NCBI RefSeq assembly: GCF_005239225.2
Contig: NC_133300.1
Span: forward strand, 10,693,875-10,757,874
Origin: Populus alba
Taxonomy: Eukaryota > Streptophyta > Magnoliopsida > Malpighiales > Salicaceae
Reading direction: 5' to 3'
DNA: 64,000 bases
The position numbers and the translations under genes are program-made. This document shows positions 12,841 to 25,975 of this stretch, piece by piece. A model generated the notes under the pieces. It worked only from the letters and a program-made list of their open reading frames with translations, made no database searches and had not been told where the DNA came from. Each line of letters opens with the position of its first letter. Position 1 is the first letter of the stretch.

Positions 12841-14320
12841 ATTTGGATCAATTTGAAAGATCATTATATCCAGTTAAAGCTTTAAAGAGCATAATTGGTG
12901 CAATTATGATCTTAATTAAAAAAACTAAAAGTTTAAAGGGTGAATTAATAATGAAATTATATAAATTGAAAACCAATAACTAATTTATAAAAGGTGCGTG
13001 AATTAAATGATTCCAATCAATATTTTCAAGGATGTGATTGCATGAAGTGAAAAGTTTTGAGGTTAATTAAGATATATACACTGAAATTAGAGGTACATGG
13101 ACTATAATGGAAATTCTCAAAATCCTAATTAAAAACACTAATTTTTAGGGTTTAAAACCAATAACATGTCATTCAAACTTTAATGAAAAGAAAAGGTGAC
13201 GTGCCATTCATTCATTATTCTTCCTTTTCTTTTTCTTCAGCCAAGAAGGTGGTTAAAGAACCACATTCAGACAAATAAATGTTACATCTCTAACCATCTT
13301 TAGAGACTCAAATGTATATTTGATATTAGTATCAAATATACGAGAAAACACTTTTTTTGACAAAAATCAACCATCCTTCTCAAATGATTATATTGTATTT
13401 TGATTTGAAGAACTTGACAACTTCGTATCCCTAATCAGCCTCCCTTATATTGATAGTTTCAAACAGATCAAGGATCAATTTCCAATAAATGAATGTTGAA
13501 ATTCTAGACCTCTAAATCAAACATGGTTTTATTCTCAATATGCATCTCCTCTACATGTTTCATGTCCTCTAATGGTATATTTATGTCTTAATCTATACAA
13601 TGAATTCACTAAAAGTACCTTACCCACAACCTAGACTAAAGAAGAGAATCGATAAAAGAGCTAACTCTGAAACTACTTTCTCTTATAATGATTCAATTCA
13701 CAAAGTGACAAAAATAAAAAATAAAAAATAGGAACCTCAACTTTTAAGGGAAGGTTATAGATGAAAAATAGAGGGAGAGTCTTATAAATCATCTATCATT
13801 AGAAAACCAACATGGTTTTATAACCTCCAAGGTTTTTTTTTCAACTTATAAAAAGAGGGTTTTTCCATAGATACAAGGGGAAGAAAAAATCAAGAGAAGT
13901 TCTAGAGAGAATCAAGTGATAAATTCCATAGGTGATTAAGAAAGAAATAGCTTAGAAAAATAATGTACAAAAAGCTGGAAAAAGATAGGGGAGGAGACAA
14001 GAAGAGGAACAAACGAACCAAATATTAATTAGGAGTTGGGAACAAGAAGAAAAAGGCAATAAATACCAAAAAAAAGAAAGAAGGAGAGTATTGTTGTTAG
14101 AAGATAGACATTTCTTTTGATAAGAAGATGTAGCTTAATAAAGCACATCCCTCTTTAATCCCTTTTAAATTATTATTTGAAGGTTTGTTGTTCATCTATG
14201 GTGATTAATTGTTAGTTTAAAGGCATTGTATTTTTTTTTATATAACAAATTATATTTCAAAGTAATATTCATTGTTTTGAAAAGTAGGTTCAAGAAGGTA
14301 TTGGATGCATAGTTTAATTT
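12841..14320. other. Intergenic DNA
   Basis: No gene recognised. The part 13730-14110 is purine-rich, with AGAAGAGGAA-type runs, and reads like a retrotransposon leader, but no boundary can be set. Confidence 0.4.
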
Positions 14321-14328
14321 TTATAACC

Positions 14329-15214
14329 AAGGTTGTCAAAAACGCTTTTTGACACGACACAAAATATACAATATAAACTCGGATTGTAAACTCGAATCGT
14401 AAAATCGTGAGAAAAATATTTTAACTAATTATTATATTGACAATTTCAGTCAAACAATAAATAATAATATAAACACAATTAAAATAAAAATGAAATAAAC
14501 AATACAATTATCCAAATACCTGAAATATATAATTCAAATAAAATTTTATTTATGGTTTAAATAACTTAAAAATACAAAAAGAAAAAAATAAGATTGAACA
14601 ATGCCACCTCACCTTCCACTTTTTTTTTTTTTTATGTTAGTAACAATACCTAGAAATAATGTCCAAATATCCCACAAGCAAGACATGTATTTCAAGTTCT
14701 CTCTGAGTCTTTGTCGTCTCTCTTTAAAGTTGACAAATGGTTAGTTTAAAACACAATATTTCTCTTTATATAAGTATTCCTATCTCTTATTTTACTCTTT
14801 TGATTCATCACCGTCTACCTCTATCTTCTCATGGTTTCGATCCTCCGATCATGCTTTCCCAACCTAAAATACAATATAAGGTTTTCTCATACCCAAGATC
14901 CTCTAATGCTAGTGTTAGTCTGCTAAGATTGAAAATTTGAGATTTGAGGCAACGAGGAAAGGGAAGACTGAGGAGTGGGGACTATGTAATGGAGTGTCAG
15001 GGGACTCGGATAGGAAGGTAGTAAATTTTTTAACTTTCGCGAGTTAAAACTCGAAATCAATCAAACTCGGTCAAACTCGTAAAATCGATCCGATTTTACA
15101 AGTTTAACCGAGTTTGATCGATTTCGAGTTTTAACCCGATTTAACACGTTTTATACATGTTGACTCGTAAAATCGTAAGATTTTAAGAGTCAACTCGCGA
15201 TTTTAACAACCTTG
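14329..15214. mobile_element. Non-autonomous hAT-like element, 886 bases
   Basis: Terminal inverted repeats CAAGGTTGTCAAAA (left) and CAAGGTTGTTAAAA (right, read inward) are flanked by a perfect 8-bp direct duplication TTTATAAC at 14321-14328 and 15215-15222. An 8-bp duplication fits hAT. Both ends are rich in short words AAACTCG and AAATCG. Near the right end lie two 45-base inverted arms (15043-15087 and 15091-15135) that would form a hairpin. No transposase is present. The MULE superfamily (9-bp duplications) is the main alternative. Confidence 0.75.
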
Positions 15215-15425
15215 TTTATAACTACAAATATGATGATGATAATAGCTTGTTTAAATAACAAGAAAGAATGTCTTGATGCTTAGATTAATCACTAGATCTA
15301 TTTTTGATTTCATATTGGGTTGGTCAATTTATGTTCATAATAAGGTTGATTGAAAACATAGGTTAGTATCAATATTTGAAGAAGTGTATTTCTAAAATCT
15401 TATGGATTGATTAATTTGGTTTCAT

Positions 15426-15429
<4 letters not shown>

Positions 15430-15491
<62 letters not shown>
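15430..15491. repeat. (TA)n microsatellite
   Basis: About 60 bases of uninterrupted TA. A likely slippage site. There is no gene in the flanks from 15223 to 16108. Confidence 0.95.
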
Positions 15492-15494
<3 letters not shown>

Positions 15495-16108
15495 TCTGAA
15501 GTACTTTGATGGTTCAAGTACATTATGATGGGCATGTTTTGAGTAAAGTTGTTGGATTTAGGCTATTATACTGGATTTTTGGTTGCTTTCTGGGTTGAAG
15601 GTTGATTATAGGATTTTCTAGGTTTTTTTTTGGGTTTTGGTTAAATGTTCAAAGGTTGTCGAATTCAATTTCTTACAAACTAATGTTTTGGCCTATCATG
15701 AATGCTTCAATCAAAGCATTAACCTATACACAATTGTTTTTTGCTCTTGATTCGCCCATTTAAGACTTAAGTTAGATCAAACCGATCCTTGGTAACTTTG
15801 AATATCTGAGTTTTTGATTTAGGACTATCAAGTATGATTCATACAATTTATGGTTTATTTTTTCCATTTGATGCATCATTATACTCAAATCTTTCTTGTT
15901 CGATCTCTTTTTTCCCTTGATTTAGTGTAATATAATCTTTATCTTTAATTGGATTTCTGAGATTCATTCATATTCTTCGTGTTCTTGAGAGGAACCAAAA
16001 CTTGCCTTTTGATCTTTGATTTTTCTTTGCTAAATGTGGGATATGTTTTTAGGCCTTGGGCCAGGCTAGTAAGCCTTGTTTATGTGGTTGGGCCAAGCCT
16101 TTCAAGAC

Positions 16109-16260
16109 TTAAGGTTGTGTTTAGCGAGATGAAAATTTACCACAGAAAAAAAGTGTGTTTTTGAGTCCTTAAGGCGTGTTTGGTAAACATGTCTTAATGT
16201 TTTTGTTTTAGCCTAATATTTATGTTTTTTTTTTTTCTTGTTTGCTAAACACAACCTTAA
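16109..16260. mobile_element. Tourist-like MITE, about 150 bases
   Basis: A perfect 17-base inverted repeat, TTAAGGTTGTGTTTAGC, bounds the block. If the outer TTA is the duplicated target, the element proper starts AGGTTGTG and this is a TTA-type (Tourist/Harbinger) MITE. It contains no coding sequence, only T-rich DNA and an inner GTGTTTGGTAAAC word. Confidence 0.65.
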
Positions 16261-19200
16261 TTAAATCTTAATTCAATTTTAGATTTTTTAAGGGGACCAT
16301 TTTGCAATTAATTTTGGATCTTCCACATCATTTTTACCTTATGCGTTAAAATGCTTATCGTATTAAATAAATCCTTTTCTTTTGTTTATATATTATATAT
16401 ATATATATATTATAAGCAACAAAAAATCTATCTTTCAAAATTATATTTTATGTTTTAAATTGCAAATGGCTAAGTTTCTAAAAAAAACAAACAACGTTTT
16501 TAATTTTAATTAAAAAAAATACAAAAGAAGAGATATAACATGAAATAATATACCAGAAAAAAATAGCTTTTATATTTTTCTTGCATCATAGATGTAATAA
16601 AAGAATTATTATAACCAAGGAAGACTTGGTCTAAATTTTCAAAAACACAAAAAAATCAATTTGTTTATTTTTAGTATCAGGAATTATAAACTTATATGTA
16701 AAATGTTTTCTCGATATTAAAAGAAACAAATATAAAAAAAAAGTGTTTTGGCTCTAGACTAGTTAGGCTTGACCATAGATAGATTAGTGGTTAGAAAAAC
16801 ACAATAGGGCTTAGTAATAATAAAAAAAATGAGTAATACAACTTAACTTAGATTGAGTGTATTAGGGGTGATGGTGTCCTCCCTATACATAACTAGTCTA
16901 TTTATCTAGACCTCTGAAGACTAATTAAGGTTTTTTATTGATCAAAATACTAGATGACAACTCCAAACTTTTTAAACCATAAAAAGAAAAAAAAATCCTT
17001 ATTCTTTCCACACCACTAAAAATCATGATTCATGAGAATGATCTATTATGCTGTATACGCATGACAAAGTTAATTACCATTGAACTCAATCAACAAAAAG
17101 TTTTGAAGTTTTTTAAAATGTTACAAACACTCGGGGGTCGACAAACTCATGCATGCGGGTCTCATAGATCCACAAACTAAAATGTGTTTTTTTTTAATTA
17201 ACATATACTGAAATTAACTTTTTTTATATATATTATTTTTTATTATAATAATTTGATGGTTAACAGATTCATTATTATGACAGACATGTATGATCCTCTT
17301 GTGCTAGGTGTCTAGCAGTCATGCCATTCCCTAGCGCTTTCATACCAACAAACCTGAACGCACCATTATGCCCGTAACCATTCTTTCAATGTCAAATGTA
17401 TCCAATGAAAAAGACAATTCATTCCAAACTTACCATGCGTAAACAAGTTTCTTTGGCAAGATAACAACATCATTATACTGCTTCAATATATAGTGACTCG
17501 TGTCTTGGTGAACAATATTTGTTAATTGACTTAATGTCCAAATCATTGTCTGCTACCACTCTCTAACTCTAAAGACTGATCACCACTAGCTGAAAAGCAT
17601 CATAAAATTTCTTAGTAAAAAAACTTGATTTTTTTTTTTCATATTTTGAGCTTGAATTCCTTGATGGTGGCCTAAAACAGTTGAAAAAATGCTTCCTATA
17701 TAATAATTGTTTAGTGACATGTTTCCTATATTATTATGAAGTGTTTATTGATTTAGATTGATTTGCAAATTTTTATGGATGTCGAATATTTGAAGTATTG
17801 TAGGTTCATGCCCATTGTGCGATAACCTTGAGGCTATGATGCCACCAAGTAATTTATTTTTGAGGTTGAGTAAGGATGGAAAATCAATACCCCGCGATGG
17901 AGTTAGGAGGATTGAAGTTGCAGATGGTTTATCCGAGACATAATGGTTTTGGTTCTCGATGTGAATTTTATGTCTCAATGTTTCTTTGTGATTTATAAAA
18001 CTTTGTATGCTTAACACTTGTTTTTTCTTGGGAGTTTAATTTTCAGTATTGATGCCTTTTGTGGATAAAATGTGTTTTCAAAAAATTTACGGCATTAAGC
18101 GTTTTTTTCATATAAAAAACAAAAACATAAAAAAATTAATTACTGGGTTTTATTCTTATAAGTTTGGGACTTTGTTTTTCAAAAGTTTTGTTTTTTAAAC
18201 AAGAATGTTAAACAATGAGTTAAAGATGAGGCTCAACAATACCTTTTTTGATATATTTTTCCATCGTATTGTAAATCATTATCCTAGCCAATAGGGTCAC
18301 TATTGGCAAAGTGACACACACACACACACCGTGCTTTTGTTAACATGTTTTATATACCTGCTAATTTTGTACGTTTATGACATGTTATCTTGTTTATTGT
18401 GAATGCACTTGAGCTTAGGTCAAACTTGGCCCTAGATAGGCCTAATAAGGCATGAGTGAATATTCTAAATTTGAAATATTAATGTGATTGTTAAAATATA
18501 ACAACACACCTTCAAAGCAAATAAATCTATAAGGGTCATTGTCTAAACTTTCAATCCACACGATGATATTTATATCATTTAGATCCCACTATTAAGTAGA
18601 ACAATCCACAATAGTTATTATTTAGATATTTTTTGATTGGCTACAAAATCCTTATTCAGCAAAAAAATTACAAGTGAACCCTAATATTTTAGGATAAATG
18701 AACTCGAATAAGTTATTATCCATAAGTCACCGATGCATTAACAAATATTTAGGAACAACTCTTATTTAGGATATAGGTTGGGTTAAATGAACCTAATAAA
18801 AACTTATTCAATTATTTGCTAATATGCCTTGATAAAGTATTTATAGTCACAAGTCATTAATATGAACTAAATGATCATAAAAATGTCAATTCACCAAATA
18901 AATTGGGCAGTAAAAAAAAAATAACCAAAATTTTAGAAACGGATAGACATAAAACATACCTCGGGTCCATTCATCATAGCGGACCTACATAAAAAGACCA
19001 TCGATATATTAGACACAACAAACCATTACGAATAAATACAAATTACAATGCAACTTATTTTAAGTATGATGTTTTAAGGTGATAGTAAATTCCCTTTAGT
19101 ATAACCAGTTTCTTATCTCAAAACTTTGTAGACTAGTTAGGGTTTTTCTAGTAATCATAATATTAGATTGACAACTCCTCTTTCTGATTTATTACCCCAT

Positions 19201-20368
19201 TTTAAAACAAAAAAGTATTTGTTTTTTAATTTGTTGCTGCAAATGTCCTATTTATACAAAAATATATTTCATAGTTAAACATCATATTTTATACCTAATT
19301 CGATTAAATCTCATATTTTAACCTAAAAAAAATCCTAGCCTTAAATCTAATTCACAACTAACAACAAAACAAAATCATCATAAAATAACAAAATTAAACA
19401 ACTTGAATTAATGTATTTTATAACTATTTAACATAATTTAAAACTAATTAAAAAATCTATAATTCTTAATTCCAAACCCTAAAATAATTAAAATCAATAA
19501 ATAGCACAAATTATCACAAACCCTTAGAAATTAATTGAGGAGAAGTATGTAATATTCCTCTAAGTATTGAATTTAAGTGGTGGTGGCAGCTGAAATCCAA
19601 GAAAGGGTCGCAGTTGAGAGGAGATAGAGTTTTTCTTCTTTTGCTATGGAGAGAGAGAGAGGGATGGTGTCGCATTTTATGGTTGGGTGTTGTGTGGTGG
19701 TGCGTGGCGGATCACGACAGGAAAGAGGGAAAGTGGAGAGGAGAAGAGAAAAAGAAAAGAAAAATAAAGAAATGATAAATAGAGGTTGGGGTTTTAATTC
19801 GTTTATAGTCGTGTGTTAGGCATGTGATTCACTAGGCACAAATAAAACATGTAACTTGCCTATTTATGTTATTTTTCTAAATATTTTATGAATGATGATT
19901 TTTTCATTTTTTTTTGTTACCTTCGCTAAATTCAAAGAACAAGCTCTCGAGAGCCAAAATCCTTCTACCAGTTTGAAAAAGATGAGGAAAAGAAAAAACA
20001 TCCAGGTCTTATTCACAAGGACAACAAGATTAAATTAATTAATTAAGGACATCCAGGTCTCCTGTGATGATTCCTCCACTCGGCAAGTACGCATTAGTTT
20101 AATGTTTGAAACTTTTTTTACAGATGTCTGCCTTCCAACTCTCACTTAACTAATTAATACTGGCTTTGGTTTGCTTTCAAGGGAGGATAATTGATAATAA
20201 AAATCCCAGACATATCACTTTCTTGTCTCTAAAGTTTGTTTTTCCTATCAATAACTTGGAGTACAATTGAAGAAGCATGGAGGGCCGGTCCCGTATCAAA
20301 TTCTTATTTCTTTGAACTATAAAATAGCATTTTCTACAACCTTTTCTCTTCATCAATTGCATTAAAAA
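16261..20368. other. Intergenic DNA with two degenerate LTR 3'-end remnants
   Basis: No gene recognised. Segments at about 16800-16985 and 18950-19190 resemble the 3' part of the long LTR at 35440-38105: an acceptor-like TTACCTTAGG or equivalent, then CTAGTTAGGGTTTT, then CTAGTGACCATAATACTAG-like words and ACAACTCC. They are strongly diverged. A GT-rich block at 19570-19760 looks like a retrotransposon leader. An ACACAC run is at 18316-18330. Confidence 0.45.
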
Positions 20369-21319
20369 ATGAAGTTTGCCAAAGTGGAATACTTATGGTT
20401 TCTTTCTCTTCTTGATATGCCCTTCATTGTTATCAGGTAATTCATCACAATGTTGGCATTGCTGTTTTTTTATTCGTAGTAATACTGTTTCTTACATGCA
20501 TTTAGCACTAAACATTGATTGGCCATAAACGTAATGAGTTTTGCGTTGAATGTTGTAATAATATCGTCTAATTGCCTAGCTACTACTGCAGGGCGATCAT
20601 CAGGACACCAAGTTGCATTTTATGTTCACAAACAAGTGCCCCTTTGCCATATGGCCGGCGACAGCCCCCAACACAGGCCATCCAGTGTGCCGACGGTGGA
20701 TCTCCATCTCACCTCGGGTGAAACCACAACGCATCTACGCTCCATGGGATTGGAATGTCGGATGTGGGGCTCGAACTGGCTGCAACTTCACCTCCAGAGG
20801 GCAACCCGCCTGTGAAACTGGTGATTGCGATGGGCGTCTAGCATGCAATGGTCTCATAGGCACACCTCCAGTTACACTTGTGCAAGTATCGCTTCAAGCA
20901 GATGGAAGCAAGCCAAATTTTTTATGATGTGAGCTTGGTTGATGGATATAACCTTCCTGTTTCGGTAACATCTAAGCAAGTTTCATCCTAAATGTACCAT
21001 CGGAGGGTGCTCAAAAAAACTTGAAAAATTCGTGCCCGATGGGAGCTCCAGGTCCTCAACAAAAAATGGGGGAAATTGTGGCGTGCAAAAGCGCTTGCTT
21101 GGCTTTCAATCTTGACTCATTTTGCTGCTGCAGTAATGAATATGGAAGCCCTGAGAAATTGCAAGCCAAGCGTGTACTCGAAGATGTTTAAAGATGCATG
21201 CCCTTATTATTATAGCTATGCTTTTGACTCGCCTGCACCGCTGGTGAACTGTGCATCCAAAGAGTATGTTGTCACCTTCTGCCCTTCGTCATGGGGAGGA
21301 GACCGCTCTTCGATATAAA
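20369..21319 (+). pseudogene. Thaumatin-like protein (PR-5 family) gene broken by multiple 1-base indels
   Basis: Exon 1 (20369-20438) encodes a good signal peptide, MKFAKVEYLWFFFLFLICPS, and ends at CAG|GTAATT. Exon 2 starts at 20592 after CTGCAG. Family motifs appear in order but in changing frames: FTNKCPFAIWP, RIYAPWDWN, RTGCNFTSRGQPACETGDC, then YDVSLVDGYN, VACKSACLAFN, PSVYSKMFKDACP and EYVVTFCP. The frame is broken in a T run near 20918, near 20990, in the A7 run near 21016 and near 21162, with probable further indels near 20680-20775 and at the exon junction. Thaumatin-like proteins are secreted, disulphide-rich defence or cell-wall proteins. Residues between breaks are well conserved, so sequence error is a real alternative to a dead gene. 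Confidence 0.85.
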
Positions 21320-21701
21320 ATTGTGTGCATAATTACACCCAATTTATGTTTTGATCCTTTGTTACTTTGCTTCAATAATTAACCAGTGTTATTCGCGCAC
21401 ATACGGTGTTCCATTTATTTGATTTATGCTTGATTTTTTATTCTCACTTGTTTATATCATTTTTCTTATCGTTTTTTCATTAATAATATAAAATAAAACC
21501 AATAAATTATGTAAAAGGTGGTGGAAAGTATGGTTAAATCAATAAATTAGATACATTCCATTGACTTATAATCCAATTGTGAAAGTAAAATCACATCTTT
21601 TAATTTTTTGATAGATAAATTCAATTGCATTAAGCATTTAATAAATTGTATTGTACAGTGAATAAAGATCATGTAGAATATTCACTAAGAAATTAAAATA
21701 A
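21320..21701. other. Downstream flank of the thaumatin-like gene
   Basis: AT-rich sequence without a gene. It should contain the 3' untranslated region. AATAAT and AATAAA-like signals lie near 21480-21495. Confidence 0.4.
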
Positions 21702-21860
21702 CCATATAGTATATGGTTTAGTGGTAAAAACTTGAGAGCAAGAGGTTTGCCCCCATGTGGTTACTAATATGATGGCCACTGGAGACTTACATGATTGTTA
21801 ACTTCAGGACCCCTGAAATTAGTCGAGGTGTGCGCAAACTAGTCCGAACACTCATGTTAA
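21702..21860 (+). mobile_element. tRNA-derived SINE, about 160 bases
   Basis: A box A-like segment (GGTTTAGTGGTAAAAACT, near 21715), a box B-like segment (GAGGTTTGCCCCC, near 21742) and the 3' words GTCGAGGTGTGCGCAAACTA and GTCCGAACAC match the layout of plant tRNA-derived SINEs. It ends in a TTAAAATAAA tail. It has no open reading frame and depends on LINE enzymes. The family name cannot be fixed by eye. Confidence 0.65.
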
Positions 21861-22084
21861 AATAAAATTAAATTAATGTAAAATTAGTTTCAATAATATC
21901 GTAACTTTATATTTCCAAGAAACTTAAAACACATGCAAAATCCAATTGAAAAAACATTTGACATATTAGATTGATAAAGAAGTGGCTTTCAAGATCATTG
22001 TAGTCAAACCTGGTTTTGGTGAATAGAAATAAAAAAGAGAGAGATTAAGATGGGTGAGATTATAACTGTTGTTGAGATTCAAAT

Positions 22085-22300
22085 TTGATGGTTTAATATA
22101 ATGGCACTGTTTTTGTAAAAAAACAATTTTTTTTAGCTAAAAAATATATTTTTGGTATTCTTTTAAATCGTTTTGATGCGCTGATCTCAAAAATAATTTT
22201 TTAAAAAATAAAAAAATATTTTGATGTATTTCGGTACAAAAAATATTTTTAAAAAAAACAACCATAGTTTATACTCTCAAACAAGCAAATTAAAAAGAAA
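22085..22300. mobile_element. AT-rich MITE-like repeat of Salicaceae type
   Basis: The block has A/T runs broken by GATGCGCTGATCTCAAAAAT and ends in CTCAAACAAGC. I associate this pattern with a very abundant Salicaceae MITE. A weaker relative lies at 46530-46675. Boundaries are approximate and no target duplication was found. Confidence 0.4.
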
Positions 22301-23623
22301 GATAATTATTCATTTTAAAATAGAAGATTGTTTAAGTATTTTTTAATCCATTTGTTTTTAATTTATGTTCAATTAATTTATAAACATTAATTTGAAGATA
22401 CAATTTTTGTAGTTAATATCTTGAAAACGGAATACTTATCTAATCCACTTTTGTTTCTATATTTCATTCTTAATTACTTAATTCTCATTAATTGCAAGCA
22501 ACAATATTACATTTTAACTATTTTTTATTTTTTATTGGTTGAATATGCTGATATTGGCATTTTTTGAAGTTTATGATGTGGTAATTGACTATAATTGACT
22601 ATTTTATATATTTTGCTATCGACTACAATCCACTCAATATTAATTTTTATAGGCTTGTAACATGATTATTATAACTAATTACATATTACATTATCCAAGG
22701 ACGGGGAAATCTCCCCTCATTATAATAGTAATTTTGATTTTTTTTTAATTTTACTTTTTAACATTAGATTTAGTGCGGATTGAGTTTTATAATTTATTTT
22801 CGATCTACTTTCTATAAAGTTTATCTCATTCTCATAACCTGAATCATTGAGTTTTTGCGAGTTAACTTAGTTTGAAACTCAATATTTTTTGAGTTATTTT
22901 TTGTAATTGATGTTTCTTCAATTTTATCCTTCACCACCTGGGTTGATTAAGAATTAAGTTTTATAATGTTTTTATCATTTTTAAATTACTTGTTTTACAA
23001 TTTTCATCATTCAATGTTGTATTTAATTAGGAATTTGAGTTCCATAATTTATTTTGATTTGTATTTTTATTGGGTTATTCCCCAGTCTCATGATCTAAGT
23101 CTGACAGGTTAACTCGGGTTTTATGTTATTTAAAAAAGAAATCGTATTAAATTTTTTAAGTCAAATTATGTTTTTTCCAATTGTCCATGTTATCTTTAAA
23201 CTTGTCAAGTTAACCATGTCACATTAGCTTGATATCTACACATTTTAAATTTTTTAACTTCTTTAAAACATATTAGTAATATCTAAATATTTTTTTCAAC
23301 TATTTAAAAAATAATAATAATCTGAACCACATTATAACATGGACAAATAATCTAGTAGCTTATACTACAACAGGATTGCATTTAACCATTCTTCGAACCA
23401 AAGTTATTATTTTATAACTATATTAATAAGTATTTTGGATTGAAAATAGTTTTATGAAGTTTTTATAATCTTTATTTTTTAAATATTTTTATAATAAAAA
23501 ATATAAAATTTGTAATTTTGAATAAATTTTGTAAACTTGACGTAAGTTAATGATACATATATCTACGGTTAAATGATATAGAGATATATTAGAGCATAAA
23601 TAAATTATTATAATCCTCTCATT
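22301..23623. repeat. AT-rich DNA with diverged tandem repeats (22780-23230)
   Basis: From 22780 to 23230 a unit containing GAGTTTTATAATTTATTTT, TCTCATAACCTGA-like text and GTTAACTCGGGTTTT recurs two to three times. It is the reverse-orientation relative of the block at 10250-10910. The rest, up to the assembly gap, holds no gene. Confidence 0.45.
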
Positions 23624-24123
23624 NNNNNNNNNNNNNNNNNNNNNNNNNNNNNNNNNNNNNNNNNNNNNNNNNNNNNNNNNNNNNNNNNNNNNNNNNNNNN
23701 NNNNNNNNNNNNNNNNNNNNNNNNNNNNNNNNNNNNNNNNNNNNNNNNNNNNNNNNNNNNNNNNNNNNNNNNNNNNNNNNNNNNNNNNNNNNNNNNNNNN
23801 NNNNNNNNNNNNNNNNNNNNNNNNNNNNNNNNNNNNNNNNNNNNNNNNNNNNNNNNNNNNNNNNNNNNNNNNNNNNNNNNNNNNNNNNNNNNNNNNNNNN
23901 NNNNNNNNNNNNNNNNNNNNNNNNNNNNNNNNNNNNNNNNNNNNNNNNNNNNNNNNNNNNNNNNNNNNNNNNNNNNNNNNNNNNNNNNNNNNNNNNNNNN
24001 NNNNNNNNNNNNNNNNNNNNNNNNNNNNNNNNNNNNNNNNNNNNNNNNNNNNNNNNNNNNNNNNNNNNNNNNNNNNNNNNNNNNNNNNNNNNNNNNNNNN
24101 NNNNNNNNNNNNNNNNNNNNNNN
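23624..24123. other. Assembly gap of exactly 500 N
   Basis: Unsequenced placeholder. The round length suggests a default scaffold gap, so true size and content are unknown. Sequence 24124-24241 after it is unassigned. Confidence 1.
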
Positions 24124-24241
24124 GAGAGTTTGTTTATCTGGATAGATTAATGGAAGTTGAATGATGAATGCCTTGCTTTGTGGAACTTGCAAATTCTTTC
24201 TCTATTTTAACGCTTTAGATTACTAGGGACTAGTAATAAGC

Positions 24242-25693
24242 TGGTTGGGGGTGTGATTAGTACTTAAAAGTGCATGTTTATCAAGGTTTTATATCATCAT
24301 TTTGCACTTGAAGTATCAATAACTCCTTAACTAAAGTATGTTTTATAATAACAAGTTTGATATTATAAGATACCTTAATTTATGGTAAATGCTCATTTTA
24401 AATGCAGGACTATCACATAAATAAAAGGATTGATTGATGAGTTTAAGCATTGAAAGTTAAAGGACAAAGAGATGGCCAAAACTTAGAAAAGAGATGTCGG
24501 TGCAGTCCAAACCGGAACCATGTGCTCGGTAATTGGATCATATCTGGAGCTCTAGATCTCGGATTTAGGTCCATTTTTATATGGATGGAAAGGTAAAAAC
24601 ATAGGCCTACAACTTTCATTTGGACACCAAGATCTAAGAAGGCCGTTTTCAAGTCCAAAATATAGGAACAACAAAGAAGTCCGAAGCTGTCCTGCAGCCC
24701 AGACACTATTTAGTGTTCAGCCCATATCTTGAGTTCTAGAAGTCCAAATGACCTCATCTTTTTTTTGTTGGAAAGCTGAGACAATTTCCTAGAACATTCC
24801 TGAGGATTCTGGGCAAATTATGATGTTAGCAATGACGTCTTGTTCAGACAAGAAGATAAGGATTGTCACCAAGTCAATATGTGGCCACCCACTCATCAAT
24901 TAATTAACAAATCAATAGTTTCAAATTTTGGCCTATAAAAGGAGGCACTTACCATGTATTGAGGCATCTTGGTTTCCAGATCAAGATCATGCTCTTGCTT
25001 TCTCTCTTTGTATTGCTTATGTTTTTGCTTTCATTAATATCAAGTTTATGCACTTCATTTCCTTTCCTTTACTTAGTTAACTTCTTTCTCATTTATGTTC
25101 TTATCTTGTTTCATTTATGTTTCTTTCTTTCATTATGTTTAGCTAAGTTAATTATGTCAAGGTGAAAAGGGTACACTAATGGTGTAAGAATAAGTATAAA
25201 TAAACTTAACATGGACCTTAACGTTGGATACTAACATGTTTTATATTTGTTATCTTGTTCACTTTTTAATACTTTGCTTGTTAAATGGTTAATCTAGATT
25301 TTATGTTGTATAAACACTTGGTACAACAAATACTTGGTACTTTCATAGCCCATACTGTTATGGTATAACCGACACCTGAGCTATGAAAGGGACTTGATTT
25401 GTTGTTAACATAAGTTATAATCATGAATGCCTGCCAACATTTACAAGTATTAGCTTTATTCGAATAAGATAACTAATGTAATCATGTTAACAATTTATAA
25501 TCTGATTGGAACCTCCTTTATGTGTGATTTCCAATTGAGTAATAAGAGTTTATATTATACTTGTTTGAAGTACCGTTAGTGGATCCTCTAAACCTTGACA
25601 TTTGTTTTTATCATGTTTAATCCTTACATTAATCTTTCCAACTCAAAGTTCTCATTAATTTCTTCCTTCTTTTCTTTATTATTGTTATTATTA

Positions 25694-25730
<37 letters not shown>

Positions 25731-25975
25731 CTGTTCATAAACTCAGTATATAGGCTGGAAACCTGTGACCCGATCTTTTGGATCATTCTCAAGTGTAACA
25801 ACGCCACGTACTGAGTGTTATTGTTGTTATTGTTATTGTTGTTGTTGTTTTGTTGTCTTGTTATTTATAATTTATACAATTAACCTCTCTGTGGTTCGAC
25901 CCCGGTCTTGCCGGGTTATTTATTACTTCGACACTCCTGCACTTGGGAAAAGACATCAAGCTTTTGGTCGTGTCA
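24242..25975 (+). mobile_element. Long terminal repeat of a Ty3/gypsy element (plus orientation)
   Basis: The block matches 26863-28688 in reverse orientation over nearly its full length. Its 3' end is CTTTTGGTCGTGTCA, so it ends in CA. The 5' end is near the TGGTTGGGGG at 24242 and is less certain. A TATA-like box, CCTATAAAAGG, lies at 24932-24942. TTA/TTG microsatellites lie at 25678-25730 and 25816-25856. The two copies differ by many substitutions and indels, so they are not a recent pair. No clear 5-bp target duplication flanks this copy. Confidence 0.7.

Noticed and set aside
17745..18017. Minus-strand 90-codon frame
   Set aside because: No recognised domain, no splice partner, AT-rich surroundings. 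Too weak to call.
23608..24192. Minus-strand open frame of 194 codons
   Set aside because: It runs through the 500-N gap and is an artefact.
25890..25915. GGTTCGACCCC as a tRNA T-arm
   Set aside because: No cloverleaf partner or A box at the right distance. The word is part of the LTR and recurs in its inverted copy.
25765..25975. N-terminal half of the plus-strand frame ending at 26127
   Set aside because: It is LTR sequence with TTG/TTA repeats. Only the part after 25975 is pol-derived.
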